Shown: piece after piece, positions 44,065-53,031 of the stretch
Layout of the letters: each line of letters starts with the position of its first letter
How positions within the stretch are numbered: position 1 is the stretch's first letter
Source of the DNA: Candidatus Gordonibacter avicola
GTDB lineage: Bacteria; Actinomycetota; Coriobacteriia; Coriobacteriales; Eggerthellaceae
Length of the DNA: 64,000 nt
Direction: 5' to 3'
Assembly (NCBI GenBank): GCA_019113915.1
Contig: DXGM01000015.1
Coordinates: forward strand, 1-64,000
Translations under genes and position numbers: made by a program
The notes under the pieces: generated by a model
Told to the model about the DNA's origin: nothing
The model's input: only the letters and a program-made list of their open reading frames with translations
Databases searched by the model: none

Positions 44065-45321
44065 CTACTTCAGTAGCTCGTCCGCTTCAAACAAAAAGGT
44101 GCGAATATCCTTATGAATAATGCCATTCTGGCTACGGTCGACCTTGTCCATTGACAGCACGTATTTTGGAAAGTCGCTGCGCAGATCCTCAAGCGGCGCA
44201 AATTCACGCGCGATAGTGGACTCTTCGGCAAGCAAGTAGCACACCTGAATGAACAGCTTACGGGAACCCTTCGTGGCAACGAAATCTATCTCTTTCGACG
44301 CGGAACCATTCTTGGAAGGCTCGATGGGCTTATCGCCCACGGACACCTTCCATCCATAGCGAATGAGTTCGACAAACACGATATTTTCGAGAACTTGGTC
44401 AATGTTGCGATCGTTATTACCGTACACCGCTTCACGGATTCCATGATCTGCAAGATAATATTTTTCTTGATTTTTGAACACCTTCTTGCTCATCACATCA
44501 ACGCGTGGCGCACGGTACAGGAGATTCGCATCGCACGCCACCTGGATATACTTGAGAACTGAGCCAATCGAAATGGAAATATTCTCGCCCTCAAGCATGC
44601 GCTCGACACTGCGACCACTGAACGTATGCCCAATGTTGGCAATCAGAAACGGCAGCAACTCGCCCAACAGCGCCGAATCCTTGATGCTTTCGCGCTCAAT
44701 CATATCCTTGAGAACCACGGTATCGTAAATGCTGAGCAGGTATTCCCTACAAGGATCCTGCTCGTAGTCGAGATAGGCCAAAAACGGGAAGCCGCCAAGA
44801 ACGCGATATACGTCGAACGCCTCGTCTGGAGTTTGCACGCAGCCATCTTCTGCGCGCAGGCGCATGAACTCGGAAAACGAGAATGGGAACACCTCGAATT
44901 CGACGTAGCGTCCACTGAGATAGGTCGCGAATTCGCTTGAAAGAAAATGTGCGTTTGACCCGGTTAAATAAACATCAATGTTGAATTCTACCTGTAGCCC
45001 GGGGATCAGCTTTTCCCAGGCCTCGACCTCTTGTATTTCGTCGAGGAATAGATAATGAAGCTCTTCGGAGCCGCCCGTTTCCCCAATCCACTCCGCGATA
45101 TATGCGTGAAGCGCATCGGGGTTTTTGAATTCGCGATTTGAGTACGCTTCAAGGTTGATATCGAGCATGAGATCGTCGGAGACACCCTTGTTTTTAAGCT
45201 CAGCTTGTACGAGCCTTAGCAGCGTCGACTTGCCGGACCGACGAACCCCTGTCACTACTTTAATAATGGGTTTGCCAATGAAGGGGCGAATTCTGTCGAG
45301 ATAGAGCGGTCGGTTGATCAT
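44065..45321 (-). CDS. AAA_14 ATPase with DUF4143 domain
   Basis: The 418-aa product has Walker A VTGVRRSGKST near residue 25, Walker B LHYLFLDEIQEVE, TGSNAHFLSSE, and a C-terminal DUF4143 nuclease-like domain (ELIRYGWKVSVGDK...EIDFVATKGSRKLFIQV with D-ExK-like residues). GGAGGCCTC fixes the ATG at 45321. Such genes are common, often solitary; role unclear. Three spaced operators lie just upstream. Confidence 0.9.
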   Translation of the reverse strand: MINRPLYLDRIRPFIGKPIIKVVTGVRRSGKSTLLRLVQAELKNKGVSDDLMLDINLEAYSNREFKNPDALHAYIAEWIGETGGSEELHYLFLDEIQEVEAWEKLIPGLQVEFNIDVYLTGSNAHFLSSEFATYLSGRYVEFEVFPFSFSEFMRLRAEDGCVQTPDEAFDVYRVLGGFPFLAYLDYEQDPCREYLLSIYDTVVLKDMIERESIKDSALLGELLPFLIANIGHTFSGRSVERMLEGENISISIGSVLKYIQVACDANLLYRAPRVDVMSKKVFKNQEKYYLADHGIREAVYGNNDRNIDQVLENIVFVELIRYGWKVSVGDKPIEPSKNGSASKEIDFVATKGSRKLFIQVCYLLAEESTIAREFAPLEDLRSDFPKYVLSMDKVDRSQNGIIHKDIRTFLFEADELLK

Positions 45322-45333
45322 GAGGCCTCCGTT

Positions 45334-45434
45334 TTTGTTCATTACAATTGACAAATTACATGTTTTGGATGTTTTTGTCAATTTGAATGGACAAAAATAA
45401 GCTTCTGGGGGGTTTGTTCATTTGAGTGAACAAA
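45334..45434. promoter_or_regulatory. Three 22-bp palindromic operators at 40-bp spacing
   Basis: Imperfect palindromes of the form TTTGTTCATT..(A/G)TGAACAAA occupy 45334-45355, 45374-45395 and 45413-45434, that is 40 and 39 bp apart. They lie upstream of the AAA/DUF4143 gene and are likely sites for a dimeric repressor binding on one face of the DNA. Confidence 0.7.
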
Positions 45435-45471
45435 AAACTGGCAAGGGTGGTGGGGTTCCCTTGCCAGTTTT
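45434..45471. terminator. Bidirectional terminator
   Basis: A 14-bp stem (AAAACTGGCAAGGG/CCCTTGCCAGTTTT) with a 10-nt loop lies just downstream of the leftward 45500 gene and beside the third operator. Confidence 0.75.
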
Positions 45472-45499
45472 GATTGTGCGGTTGGTTGAGAAGAGTGCC

Positions 45500-46159
45500 T
45501 TAGAAGCGGGCGTAGCGTTCGAGGTTTTTCTTGAGGGTGTCCACGAAGCGCTGGGCGACTTCGCCAAGTTCTTCACCCTTGCGGACGACGTAGCCGAGGC
45601 GCAGTTGGACGTCGGTGCGTAGGGGGACGGTGTTCAGGCCGGCACCGTCGGAGATGCCAACCAGGATGCCGCTCGTTACCGTGTAGCCGTTGAGCGCCAC
45701 GATGAGTTCGCTCAAGGACGCACGGTCGGTGCACGCGATGGACTTGGCACGCGGCACGCCAGCCAGCGCCTCCTCGGCAAAAGCCACGGGCGAGTCTTCG
45801 TCCTGCTCGAAATAGAGGTACGGGAAATCCTCCATGTCCTCAAGCGAGAGGCTTTCCGCATTCACCATGGGATGGCTCTTCGGCAGCGCAACGCGCGGAG
45901 CCGAGCGGATAAGCTCCACGAACTCAAGACCCGCCGCATCAAGCGCCGCGTTCACCTCGTCAGCCGTGGCCGAGGTCTCAAACAGCACGCCGAGCTGGCT
46001 CTTCCCGCTTGCAACGTCGTCGATGACGCCCTGCGTCGTGCGGTCGCGCAGCGCATAGGCATACGAGTCGCCACCCAGCGCGAGCACCGTGTGCGCGAAC
46101 GTCTGCACATTAAACAGGTAATGCTGCCCAGAAACGGCGAAGGTAGTTTCAATGGTCAT
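45500..46159 (-). CDS. LysR-type substrate-binding domain without DNA-binding domain
   Basis: The 219-aa product MTIETTFAVSGQHYLFNVQT... aligns by eye with the effector-binding half of the LysR protein at 47820 (LRLAVSTQHYAFSVQAFVN; DDV..GK..LGVLFET vs DDVRTFRSEVGILYTD), but has no HTH. It starts 14 nt after the PaaK-like gene. It may bind the same ligand and modulate the full regulator, or be a decayed copy with a new start; the good AAGGAACC ribosome site favours expression. Confidence 0.8.
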   Translation of the reverse strand: MTIETTFAVSGQHYLFNVQTFAHTVLALGGDSYAYALRDRTTQGVIDDVASGKSQLGVLFETSATADEVNAALDAAGLEFVELIRSAPRVALPKSHPMVNAESLSLEDMEDFPYLYFEQDEDSPVAFAEEALAGVPRAKSIACTDRASLSELIVALNGYTVTSGILVGISDGAGLNTVPLRTDVQLRLGYVVRKGEELGEVAQRFVDTLKKNLERYARF

Positions 46160-46173
46160 AGGTGGTTCCTTCC

Positions 46174-47517
46174 CTAGCGCGTGGTGCATCCGCGTTCGTC
46201 GATGAAGCGCGACGCCTTGTGCTCGGACGACGTGCCTAGTTTGCCTGCATCATACACGATTACCTTGGCCGGGCGCACGCCGGTGTGCGCCTTGAGCGCG
46301 GCTTCGGTGCGCTTCGCCACCTCGTCGTAAGGCTCGTCGCTGCCGAGCGAGCGCTCGACGGACACCTCGTACTTGCAGGTGAAATTCTTCTCGTACACGC
46401 GGATGGAGTATTCGCCGGTGAGGCCGTCCAGGCCGCGCACCACATACTCGATGTCGCTCGGGAATACGTTGACGGCGCCCACAATGAACATCTCGTCCTT
46501 GCGCCCAGTCACGTGGATGCGCGCCAGCGTGCGGCCACATTCGCAGGTGTCGGTGCTTACGTAGCCAATGTCGCCCGTGCGGAAGCGAATCATCGGACGC
46601 GCCTTTTTCATCAACGTCGTGTACACCAGCTCGCCCGTCTCGCCGGGAGCCAGCACCTCGCCCGTGGTGGGATCCACCGTCTCCACGAGGATCTGGTCCT
46701 CCACGATATGCAGGCCGTCGTGCGCTTCGCAGGCGGCGGCGCAGGCGCCGTAGATGTCGGACAGCCCGTAGAAGTCCACCACCTTCGCGCCCCACAGGTT
46801 CTCGATGGCCTCGCGCGTCGACGTGATGGAACCGCCCGCTTCACCAGCCACGATGATGGTGTGGATGTTGAAGTCGTTCCTCGGATCGAAGCCTTTCTCC
46901 TTGGCAATCTCGCCCAGGTGCCACGCGTAGGACGGCGACGTCCAAATGACTGTGGGCTGGTACTGTTTGAGCACGAACAGCAGACGGTCGGACGGCACAG
47001 CGCCCACCCAGATGGCGAGCGCCCCCAAACGCTGCGCGCCGATGACGTCCGGTCCGCCCACGTACAGCGCGAAGTTCAGGCCATGCACGTAGCGGTCGTT
47101 CGGGCGCATGCCGGCCTGCCAAAACAGGCGCGCCTCGGTGTCCTGCCACAGGTCGAAGTCTTCCTGCGTGAAGGGGCTCACCGTGGGAACGCCGGTCGAA
47201 CCCGACGACGTGGCCATGAAGATGACCTCTTCCTCGGGTACGGAGCACATCTCGCCGAAGAAGCTGCCCACATGCTGCGTTTCGCGCTCCGTCTTCTTGT
47301 CGCAGAAGGGGAATTTCGCGATGTCGGCGAGCTTCTGCAGGTCGCTCGGCTTGACGCCAGCCTGGTCAAACGCGCGCTTGTAGTACACCGTGTTGTCGTA
47401 TGCGTAGGCGACCATGGCGCGCAGGCGCTCAAGTTGCAGCGCCTCAAGCTCCGGCCGCGGCATACATTCGATCTCCGGATCATAGTATTTCTGATCGTAG
47501 GGGATGTCCTTCGCCAT
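46174..47517 (-). CDS. Phenylacetate-CoA ligase family enzyme
   Basis: The 447-aa product has FMATSSGSTGVPTVSPFTQ (the AMP-binding P-loop) and YGLSDIYGACAAACEAHDGLH, RTGDIGYVST motifs and the length of PaaK-type adenylating ligases, which make aryl- or acyl-CoA from the acid. PaaK genes in gut anaerobes often serve amino-acid-derived aryl acids; substrate unknown here. It lies between the LysR regulator gene and the DNA-binding-less LysR domain gene. Confidence 0.9.
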   Translation of the reverse strand: MAKDIPYDQKYYDPEIECMPRPELEALQLERLRAMVAYAYDNTVYYKRAFDQAGVKPSDLQKLADIAKFPFCDKKTERETQHVGSFFGEMCSVPEEEVIFMATSSGSTGVPTVSPFTQEDFDLWQDTEARLFWQAGMRPNDRYVHGLNFALYVGGPDVIGAQRLGALAIWVGAVPSDRLLFVLKQYQPTVIWTSPSYAWHLGEIAKEKGFDPRNDFNIHTIIVAGEAGGSITSTREAIENLWGAKVVDFYGLSDIYGACAAACEAHDGLHIVEDQILVETVDPTTGEVLAPGETGELVYTTLMKKARPMIRFRTGDIGYVSTDTCECGRTLARIHVTGRKDEMFIVGAVNVFPSDIEYVVRGLDGLTGEYSIRVYEKNFTCKYEVSVERSLGSDEPYDEVAKRTEAALKAHTGVRPAKVIVYDAGKLGTSSEHKASRFIDERGCTTR

Positions 47518-47819
47518 GGTTGCTCCTTGTTCGTGTGCGATTCTGGTTGCTGCCTGCCGCGCGCCAGCCCTGCCGAGTTAGGCTTTCGAATGTTCCACCA
47601 TTCGAATGTTTCACGTGAAACACTTGTTCGCCATCAGGGCTTTCTCACGTAAAAAGCAGCGTATTGCATGAAACCACGAACCGCCCCCAAACACAACCAA
47701 AACCGTCATTCGATGTTTTGATGGTTTGCTATCGCTCATACCGATAGCTGGGTACAATTACTTCGTGAACATGAGCGTGCAAGGCTTCACGTGAAGCAGT
47801 CGTTCGACGAAAGGCCCCC
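47518..47819. promoter_or_regulatory. Divergent paaK-like/LysR region with a parS box and related palindromes
   Basis: TGTTTCACGTGAAACA at 47607-47622 is a perfect ParB box. GCTTCACGTGAAGC at 47784-47797, 22 nt before the LysR ATG, is a 14-bp palindrome with the same TTCACGTGAA core. TTCGAATG..CATTCGAA (47585-47606) is another inverted repeat. The later palindromes may be LysR operators. Confidence 0.65.
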
Positions 47820-48740
47820 ATGACTCTCCAGCAGTTGCGTTACCTTATTGCTATTGCGGAATATGGCTCTATCAATGCGGCGGCGCAGAATTTGTATGCG
47901 TCGCAATCCAACCTGTCCACGGCCATCAAGGAACTTGAGCAGGAGCTGGGCATTACCGTGTTCACGCGCAGCAACCGCGGCGTCACGCTCACAAACGACG
48001 GCACGGAACTTCTGGGCTACGCGCGCCAGGTGATTGAACAGGCCGCTATGCTGGAGGAACGCTACGCCGACAAGGGTTCCACCCACCTGCGGCTGGCCGT
48101 GTCCACGCAGCACTACGCGTTTAGCGTACAGGCATTCGTGAACGTGGTGGAAGCGTGCGAAGGCGACGAATACGAGTTCATCCTGCGCGAGGCCACCACG
48201 GCCGAAATCATCGACGACGTGCGCACCTTCCGCAGCGAGGTGGGCATCCTCTACACCGACGACTTCAACCGGCGCGTGCTGCAGAAGGCGTTCGACGATG
48301 CCGACGTGGCGTACTTTCCCCTGTTCGACGCACGCGTGCACGTGTTCGTGGGCGAACACCATCCGCTGGCCGGCGCCAAGGAGCTGCGCCCGGAAGACCT
48401 GGAGCCCTACCCGCGCTACTCGTTCGAGCAAGGTACAACAAACTCGTTCTACTATTCCGAAGAGCCGCTTGCACACCTACCCCATAAGCGCAACATCCGC
48501 ATCTCGGATCGCGGTACCCTTACCAACCTACTTACCAGCCACAACGGCTACACTATTTCAACCGGCGTGCTGTCTGCCGAAATGCACTCCGGCATCGCCA
48601 GCATCCCGCTAGCCAGCGGCGAAACCATGCAAGTAGGCTACCTCATGCACAACGAACGCCGCCCCAGCGACCTGTTACTGCGCTTCATCGACGAACTCCA
48701 CGCCGTCATCGGCGCCAACCCCACCGTAGAGGCACACTGA
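47820..48740 (+). CDS. LysR-family transcriptional regulator
   Basis: The 306-aa product has an N-terminal winged HTH (MTLQQLRYLIAIAEYGSINA, then SNLSTAIKELEQELGITVFTR) and a C-terminal effector domain of normal length. It is divergent from the PaaK-like gene, the classic layout for control of that gene and of itself. Confidence 0.93.
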   Translation: MTLQQLRYLIAIAEYGSINAAAQNLYASQSNLSTAIKELEQELGITVFTRSNRGVTLTNDGTELLGYARQVIEQAAMLEERYADKGSTHLRLAVSTQHYAFSVQAFVNVVEACEGDEYEFILREATTAEIIDDVRTFRSEVGILYTDDFNRRVLQKAFDDADVAYFPLFDARVHVFVGEHHPLAGAKELRPEDLEPYPRYSFEQGTTNSFYYSEEPLAHLPHKRNIRISDRGTLTNLLTSHNGYTISTGVLSAEMHSGIASIPLASGETMQVGYLMHNERRPSDLLLRFIDELHAVIGANPTVEAH

Positions 48741-48748
48741 CAAAGGTT

Positions 48749-48799
48749 GTGATCCTAGCGAATACCGCGAGCATAGTCCCTCGGCCTCAGAATGACAAA
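48749..48799. repeat. Possible decayed copy of the GGATCC...CTCAGGATGACA repeat
   Basis: GATCCTAGCG at one end and CTCAGAATGACA at the other resemble the porA/porGD repeat, at similar spacing but with a different centre. Confidence 0.35.
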
Positions 48800-48807
48800 G
48801 TGACACA

Positions 48808-48847
48808 AAAACAGCCCACCGGCGCGGAGGGCGCGGGCGGGCTGTTT
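48808..48847. terminator. Bidirectional terminator between LysR and IMPDH genes
   Basis: AAAACAGCCC and GGGCTGTTT form the base of a GC-rich stem with A/T runs on both sides, between two convergent genes. Confidence 0.7.
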
Positions 48848-48891
48848 GGAGTGGCACTATTGCGCGGCACGACGCGCGGTGCCAAACTTGC

Positions 48892-50415
48892 CTAGTGAAT
48901 CGTGTTGCTCACATACGGCGTTTTGTCCTTCAGCAACACGTCGTGGGCGCCACCTTCTACGATGGACGTGGAACTGACCAGCGTTAGCTTTGCCTTCTCT
49001 TGGAACTCGGGGATGGTGAGAGCGCCGCAGTTGCACATGGTGGACTTCAGCTTCAGCAACGTGACGTCGATGTTGTCCTTGAGCGGGCCGGCGTAGGGCA
49101 CGTACGAGTCCACGCCTTCCTCAAACGTGAGCGACTTCTTCTTGCCGCCCAGGTCGTAACGCTGCCAGTTGCGCGCGCGGGCCGAGCCTTCGCCCCAGTA
49201 TTCCTTCATGTAGGTGCCGTTCACCATGACCTTGTTCGACGGACTTTCGTCGAAGCGAGCAAAATAGCGGCCCAGCATGACGAAGTCGGAGCCCATGGCC
49301 AGCGCAAGCGAGATGTGGTGGTCGTACACAATACCGCCGTCGGAGCAGATGGGCACGTACACACCCGTCTCCTTGAAGTATTCGTCGCGCGCCTTCGCCA
49401 CCTCGATGACCGCCGTGGCCTGGCCGCGGCCGATACCCTTCGTCTCGCGCGTGATGCAGATGGAGCCGCCGCCGATGCCTACCTTCACGAAGTCCGCGCC
49501 CGCCTCGGCCAAGAAGCGGAAGCCGTCGGCATCAACCACGTTGCCGGCACCAATCTTCACCGCGTCGCCGTAGTGCTCGCGCACCCAGTCGATGGTCATC
49601 TTCTGCCAGTCGGAGAAGCCCTCGGAACTGTCGATGCACACCACGTCCGCACCGGCTTCCACCAGCGCCGGCACGCGCTCGGCGTAATCGCGGGAGTTGA
49701 TGCCCGCGCCCACCATGTAGCGCTTATGATCGTCCAGCATCTCGTTGGGGTTAGATTTGTGCGAGTCGTAGTCCTTGCGGAATACCACGGCCACCAGGTG
49801 GTCGTCATCGTCCACGATGGGCAGCGAGTTCAGCTTGTTATCCCAGATGATGTCATTGGCCACTTTCAGCGTGGTGTCGGCCGGCGCCACAATCATCTTG
49901 TCGCGCGGCGTCATGAAGTCGACCACCTTCTCGTCCATCGACATGCGCGACAGGCGGTAATCGCGTCCGGTGACGATGCCCAGCAGCTTGCCGTGCGCGG
50001 AGCCGTCGTCGGTGACAGGCATGGTAGAGTGGCCAAGTTCTTCCTTCAGCGCCACCACGTCGGCCAGCGTCATGTCGGGCGACAGGTTCGCGTCGGAGGT
50101 AACGAAGCCGGCCTTGTAGTCCTTCACGCGCGCGACCATAGCGGCCTCGTCTTCGATGGACTGGTTGCCGTAGATGAACGACAGACCGCCCTCGGTGGCC
50201 AGCGCCACGGCCATGTGGTCGTCAGACACGGCGGTCATGATGGCCGACACCATGGGAATGTTCAGCGTGAGCGGGCATTCTTCCTGGCCCTTGCGGTACT
50301 TCACCAGTGGCGTTTTCAGGCTCACGGCCGCGGGCACACACGTTGCCGGCGTGAGCCCGGGGACAAGCAGGTACTCGTTGAACGTACGGGACGGTTCATC
50401 GAAATAGTAGGCCAT
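48892..50415 (-). CDS. guaB: IMP dehydrogenase
   Basis: The 507-aa product has the IMPDH TIM barrel: [36 protein letters not shown], the loop [10 protein letters not shown] with the catalytic Cys, SDGGIVYD and a C-terminal flap; CBS domains sit in the middle ([13 protein letters not shown]). It converts IMP to XMP in GMP synthesis. ATG at 50415 has GGAGGAG; an upstream ATG four codons earlier is part of that site. Confidence 0.93.
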   Translation of the reverse strand: MAYYFDEPSRTFNEYLLVPGLTPATCVPAAVSLKTPLVKYRKGQEECPLTLNIPMVSAIMTAVSDDHMAVALATEGGLSFIYGNQSIEDEAAMVARVKDYKAGFVTSDANLSPDMTLADVVALKEELGHSTMPVTDDGSAHGKLLGIVTGRDYRLSRMSMDEKVVDFMTPRDKMIVAPADTTLKVANDIIWDNKLNSLPIVDDDDHLVAVVFRKDYDSHKSNPNEMLDDHKRYMVGAGINSRDYAERVPALVEAGADVVCIDSSEGFSDWQKMTIDWVREHYGDAVKIGAGNVVDADGFRFLAEAGADFVKVGIGGGSICITRETKGIGRGQATAVIEVAKARDEYFKETGVYVPICSDGGIVYDHHISLALAMGSDFVMLGRYFARFDESPSNKVMVNGTYMKEYWGEGSARARNWQRYDLGGKKKSLTFEEGVDSYVPYAGPLKDNIDVTLLKLKSTMCNCGALTIPEFQEKAKLTLVSSTSIVEGGAHDVLLKDKTPYVSNTIH

Positions 50416-50590
50416 GAACTCCTCCATCTGCGATAGGCGCGGTCAGCGCGGGTGGGTGCGGCGCGAATGCGGCAGGCGGCCAGCCCGTCACGCATTCGTT
50501 GCTTAGGTGTTACCCGCTATTATAGCCACGGCAACGGCGGGCGCGAGAAGAACGCTGCGGAATATGGAGAAATATCCGTTGGTAAGCGAA

Positions 50591-50654
50591 TGGAAAGTTT
50601 GCTTTACATTCGCACTGAAAGCGTGTATGCTGTATGGAAAGTTAACTTTACATT
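50591..50654 (+). promoter_or_regulatory. Two 20-bp operator repeats upstream of the XRE gene
   Basis: TGGAAAGTTTGCTTTACATT (50591-50610) and TGGAAAGTTAACTTTACATT (50635-50654) are near-identical; the second centres on the 12-bp palindrome AAAGTTAACTTT. They lie 35-100 nt before the regulator ATG and probably mediate autoregulation. Confidence 0.65.
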
Positions 50655-50689
50655 AACTGAGTGCTGCGCAGCAGAAGGAGAGGAAGCCC

Positions 50690-50896
50690 ATGGAGAACCG
50701 CTTGGAGGAACTGCGCCACGAGCGCGGCATCAAGCAGGAAGACCTCGCGCAGGAGCTGGGTGTGTCGCGTCAAACCATCAGCTCACTTGAGAAGGGGCGC
50801 TACAACCCCTCCATCCTGCTGGCATTCAAGATTGCGCGGCACTTCGACCTGCAAATCGAAGACGTGTTTATTTACCGAGAGGACGATCATGAATAA
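50690..50896 (+). CDS. Small XRE-family regulator
   Basis: The 68-aa protein is a bare HTH: MENRLEELRHERGIKQEDLA, then GVSRQTISSLEKGRYNPSILLAFKIA. A GGAGAGGAAG ribosome site precedes the ATG. The stop overlaps the next gene (ATGAATAA). Small XRE proteins of this kind commonly pair with a short membrane protein. Confidence 0.92.
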   Translation: MENRLEELRHERGIKQEDLAQELGVSRQTISSLEKGRYNPSILLAFKIARHFDLQIEDVFIYREDDHE

Positions 50897-51323
50897 CCCC
50901 GAAACCACCAACCGGAAAGCCGGTCTTATCACCCTGGCAATTGCCGTGGTGCTTACCCTTATAACGCTTGCGCTTGCCTTTAACGTGGGAGGTGTCGCAA
51001 CTCTTGTACCCACCGCAGCAAAGGCGGTCTGGGGCTTTGCGGGCTGCGCATTCGCGCTGTTCATCTGCAGCGTCGCCGCGCTCACGCACAAAACCACGCC
51101 GCAGGAGGCAATCGAGCAGGCCGACGAGCGCAACCAAGCCATCGGCAATCTTGCCGCCCGCAAAGCATTCACGTTCATGGGCGTATTCATGCCGCTTGTA
51201 GCGCTGGTACTTTATGTACTTGACCAGGTGTCACTCACCGCGATGCTGGTTATCATCGGCATCGAGGTAGTCACCTTCGTAACCTACGCCATCTACATAG
51301 CCCGCCTACAGCGCGAAATGTAG
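50889..51323 (+). CDS. Four-helix membrane protein paired with the XRE regulator
   Basis: The 144-aa product has four hydrophobic segments (about 14-32, 42-66, 95-114, 118-136) separated by short charged loops (EAIEQADERNQAIGNLAARKA). It overlaps the regulator by 8 nt. Function unknown; similar pairs occur in many Firmicutes and Actinobacteria. Confidence 0.82.
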   Translation: MNNPETTNRKAGLITLAIAVVLTLITLALAFNVGGVATLVPTAAKAVWGFAGCAFALFICSVAALTHKTTPQEAIEQADERNQAIGNLAARKAFTFMGVFMPLVALVLYVLDQVSLTAMLVIIGIEVVTFVTYAIYIARLQREM

Positions 51324-51344
51324 GGGCAAGAAGGTAGTCAGCTT

Positions 51345-51384
51345 CATGTCAAAACCCTGCCATATGTGATAGGGTTTTGACATG
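51345..51384. terminator. 14-bp perfect hairpin after the XRE/membrane pair
   Basis: CATGTCAAAACCCT and its complement flank a 12-nt loop between two convergent genes. There is no long T run, so it may be a bidirectional terminator or a processed 3' end. Confidence 0.55.
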
Positions 51385-51464
51385 GCAAAGTGAATTCGTT
51401 CTGCTTCGGGCACCGTGCTCGACGCCATTGGCGGCAGTCCGTACGGCATTGTCCCGCTGTGTTC

Positions 51465-52856
51465 CTACCCCCAGCCCAGCCATACTTGGATGATGGGGAC
51501 GTAGCCGGCCACGAACACGGTCAGGATCAGCACGGGCAGGGCGAAGCGGACGTAGCCACGGGCCCAGCGGGGGAAGCGGAGGCCCTCGCCGGTGTCGGCT
51601 TCGCGCACGAACGCGTCCCAGCCCCAGCCGCGCTTCGTGGTGCAGAACAGCAAAAACACCAGCGCGCCCAGCGGCAGCACGTTGTTCGACATGAGGAAGT
51701 CCTCAATGGCTTGGATGTTGCCGATGCCCGGCACCTCTACGCCCGCCCACAGGTTGAACCCCAGCACGCACGGCATGGACAGCGCGGCCAGCGCCAGGCC
51801 GTTCACCAGGCACGACTTGTGGCGCGACCAGCCCCACTCATCCATGCCAAAGCTCATAATGTTCTCGAACACCGCCACCACGGTAGACAGTGCCGCAAAG
51901 CTCATGAACAGGAAGAACAGCGTGCCCCACACCTGGCCAAACGGCATCTGCGCAAACACGCTCGGCAGCGTAACGAACACAAGCCCCGGCCCGCTGCCCG
52001 GTTCCACACCAAACGCGAAGCACGCCGGGAAGATGATGAGGCCCGCCATAAGCGCCACCACCGTGTCGAGTCCCGCGATGCGCACGGCCTCGCCCGTGAG
52101 CCGGTAGCGCTTGTCGATGTAGCTGCCGAAGATGGACATAGACCCCACACCCACGGACACCGTGAAAAACGCCTGCCCCATGGCCGCAAACACCGCATCG
52201 GCAAACGTGCCCCAGCCGCTTGCGAACAGTTTGTCGAAGTCGGGCATCAGGTAAAACGCGAGGCCCTCCCCCGCGCCCGGCAGCGTGACCGCGCGCACCA
52301 CCAGCACAGCCAGCACGGCGAACAGCGCGCCCATCATCACCTTCGTCACACGCTCCACACCGTTGCGCAGACCCGCGCGCGTCACCATCACGCCGATGGC
52401 CACCGTGACCAGCATATACGAGGTCATCTCCAGCGGGTTGGCCAGCATGCCGTTGAACACGTCACCCACGCCACCCGCGTCAAGCCCCTCGAACGTACCG
52501 GTGGCGCTCATCACCATGAAGGCCAGCATCCACCCGGCTACTGTGGTGTAGAACATCATGAGCAGGTAGTTTCCCGCAAGCGCCACCCACTTGAAACGGT
52601 GCCACTTCGAACCCGCCGGCTCCAGCGCGTCAAAGCTGCGCGCGACACCCTTTTGGCTCGCGCGCCCCACGGCAAATTCCATCACCAGAATAGGCAGCGC
52701 GAACACCACTAAAAACCCCAGGTACATGAGCACAAACGCCGCGCCACCATACTGCCCCGCAATATAGGGAAAGCGCCACACGTTCCCCAGCCCAATAGCG
52801 CACCCAGCACTGATCAGGATGAACCCCAACCGAGACCCAAACTTCTCCCGAACCAT
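51465..52856 (-). CDS. Sodium:neurotransmitter-symporter (NSS) family transporter
   Basis: The 463-aa product begins MVREKFGSRLGFILISAG and continues AIGLGNVWRFPYIAGQYGG, the hallmark TM1 of LeuT-like transporters, with about 11-12 hydrophobic segments. It likely imports an amino acid with sodium. The ATG at 52856 starts just before this motif; upstream codons are not conserved in style. Confidence 0.92.
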   Translation of the reverse strand: MVREKFGSRLGFILISAGCAIGLGNVWRFPYIAGQYGGAAFVLMYLGFLVVFALPILVMEFAVGRASQKGVARSFDALEPAGSKWHRFKWVALAGNYLLMMFYTTVAGWMLAFMVMSATGTFEGLDAGGVGDVFNGMLANPLEMTSYMLVTVAIGVMVTRAGLRNGVERVTKVMMGALFAVLAVLVVRAVTLPGAGEGLAFYLMPDFDKLFASGWGTFADAVFAAMGQAFFTVSVGVGSMSIFGSYIDKRYRLTGEAVRIAGLDTVVALMAGLIIFPACFAFGVEPGSGPGLVFVTLPSVFAQMPFGQVWGTLFFLFMSFAALSTVVAVFENIMSFGMDEWGWSRHKSCLVNGLALAALSMPCVLGFNLWAGVEVPGIGNIQAIEDFLMSNNVLPLGALVFLLFCTTKRGWGWDAFVREADTGEGLRFPRWARGYVRFALPVLILTVFVAGYVPIIQVWLGWG

Positions 52857-53031
52857 TCTGCCTCGCTTATAAGTAAGCGCCCAGCAGCCAAGCCGCGAGC
52901 GCGCGTAATCAAATGCGAGCAGTGTACCGGAAAACCCACAAGCACGAAACGTTACCCCGTCAAAAACCCGAACACCCAAACAAGCCCCCGCCACGCCCCA
53001 CAGATACAGACTCAGTCCCGCGCTTTCTGGG

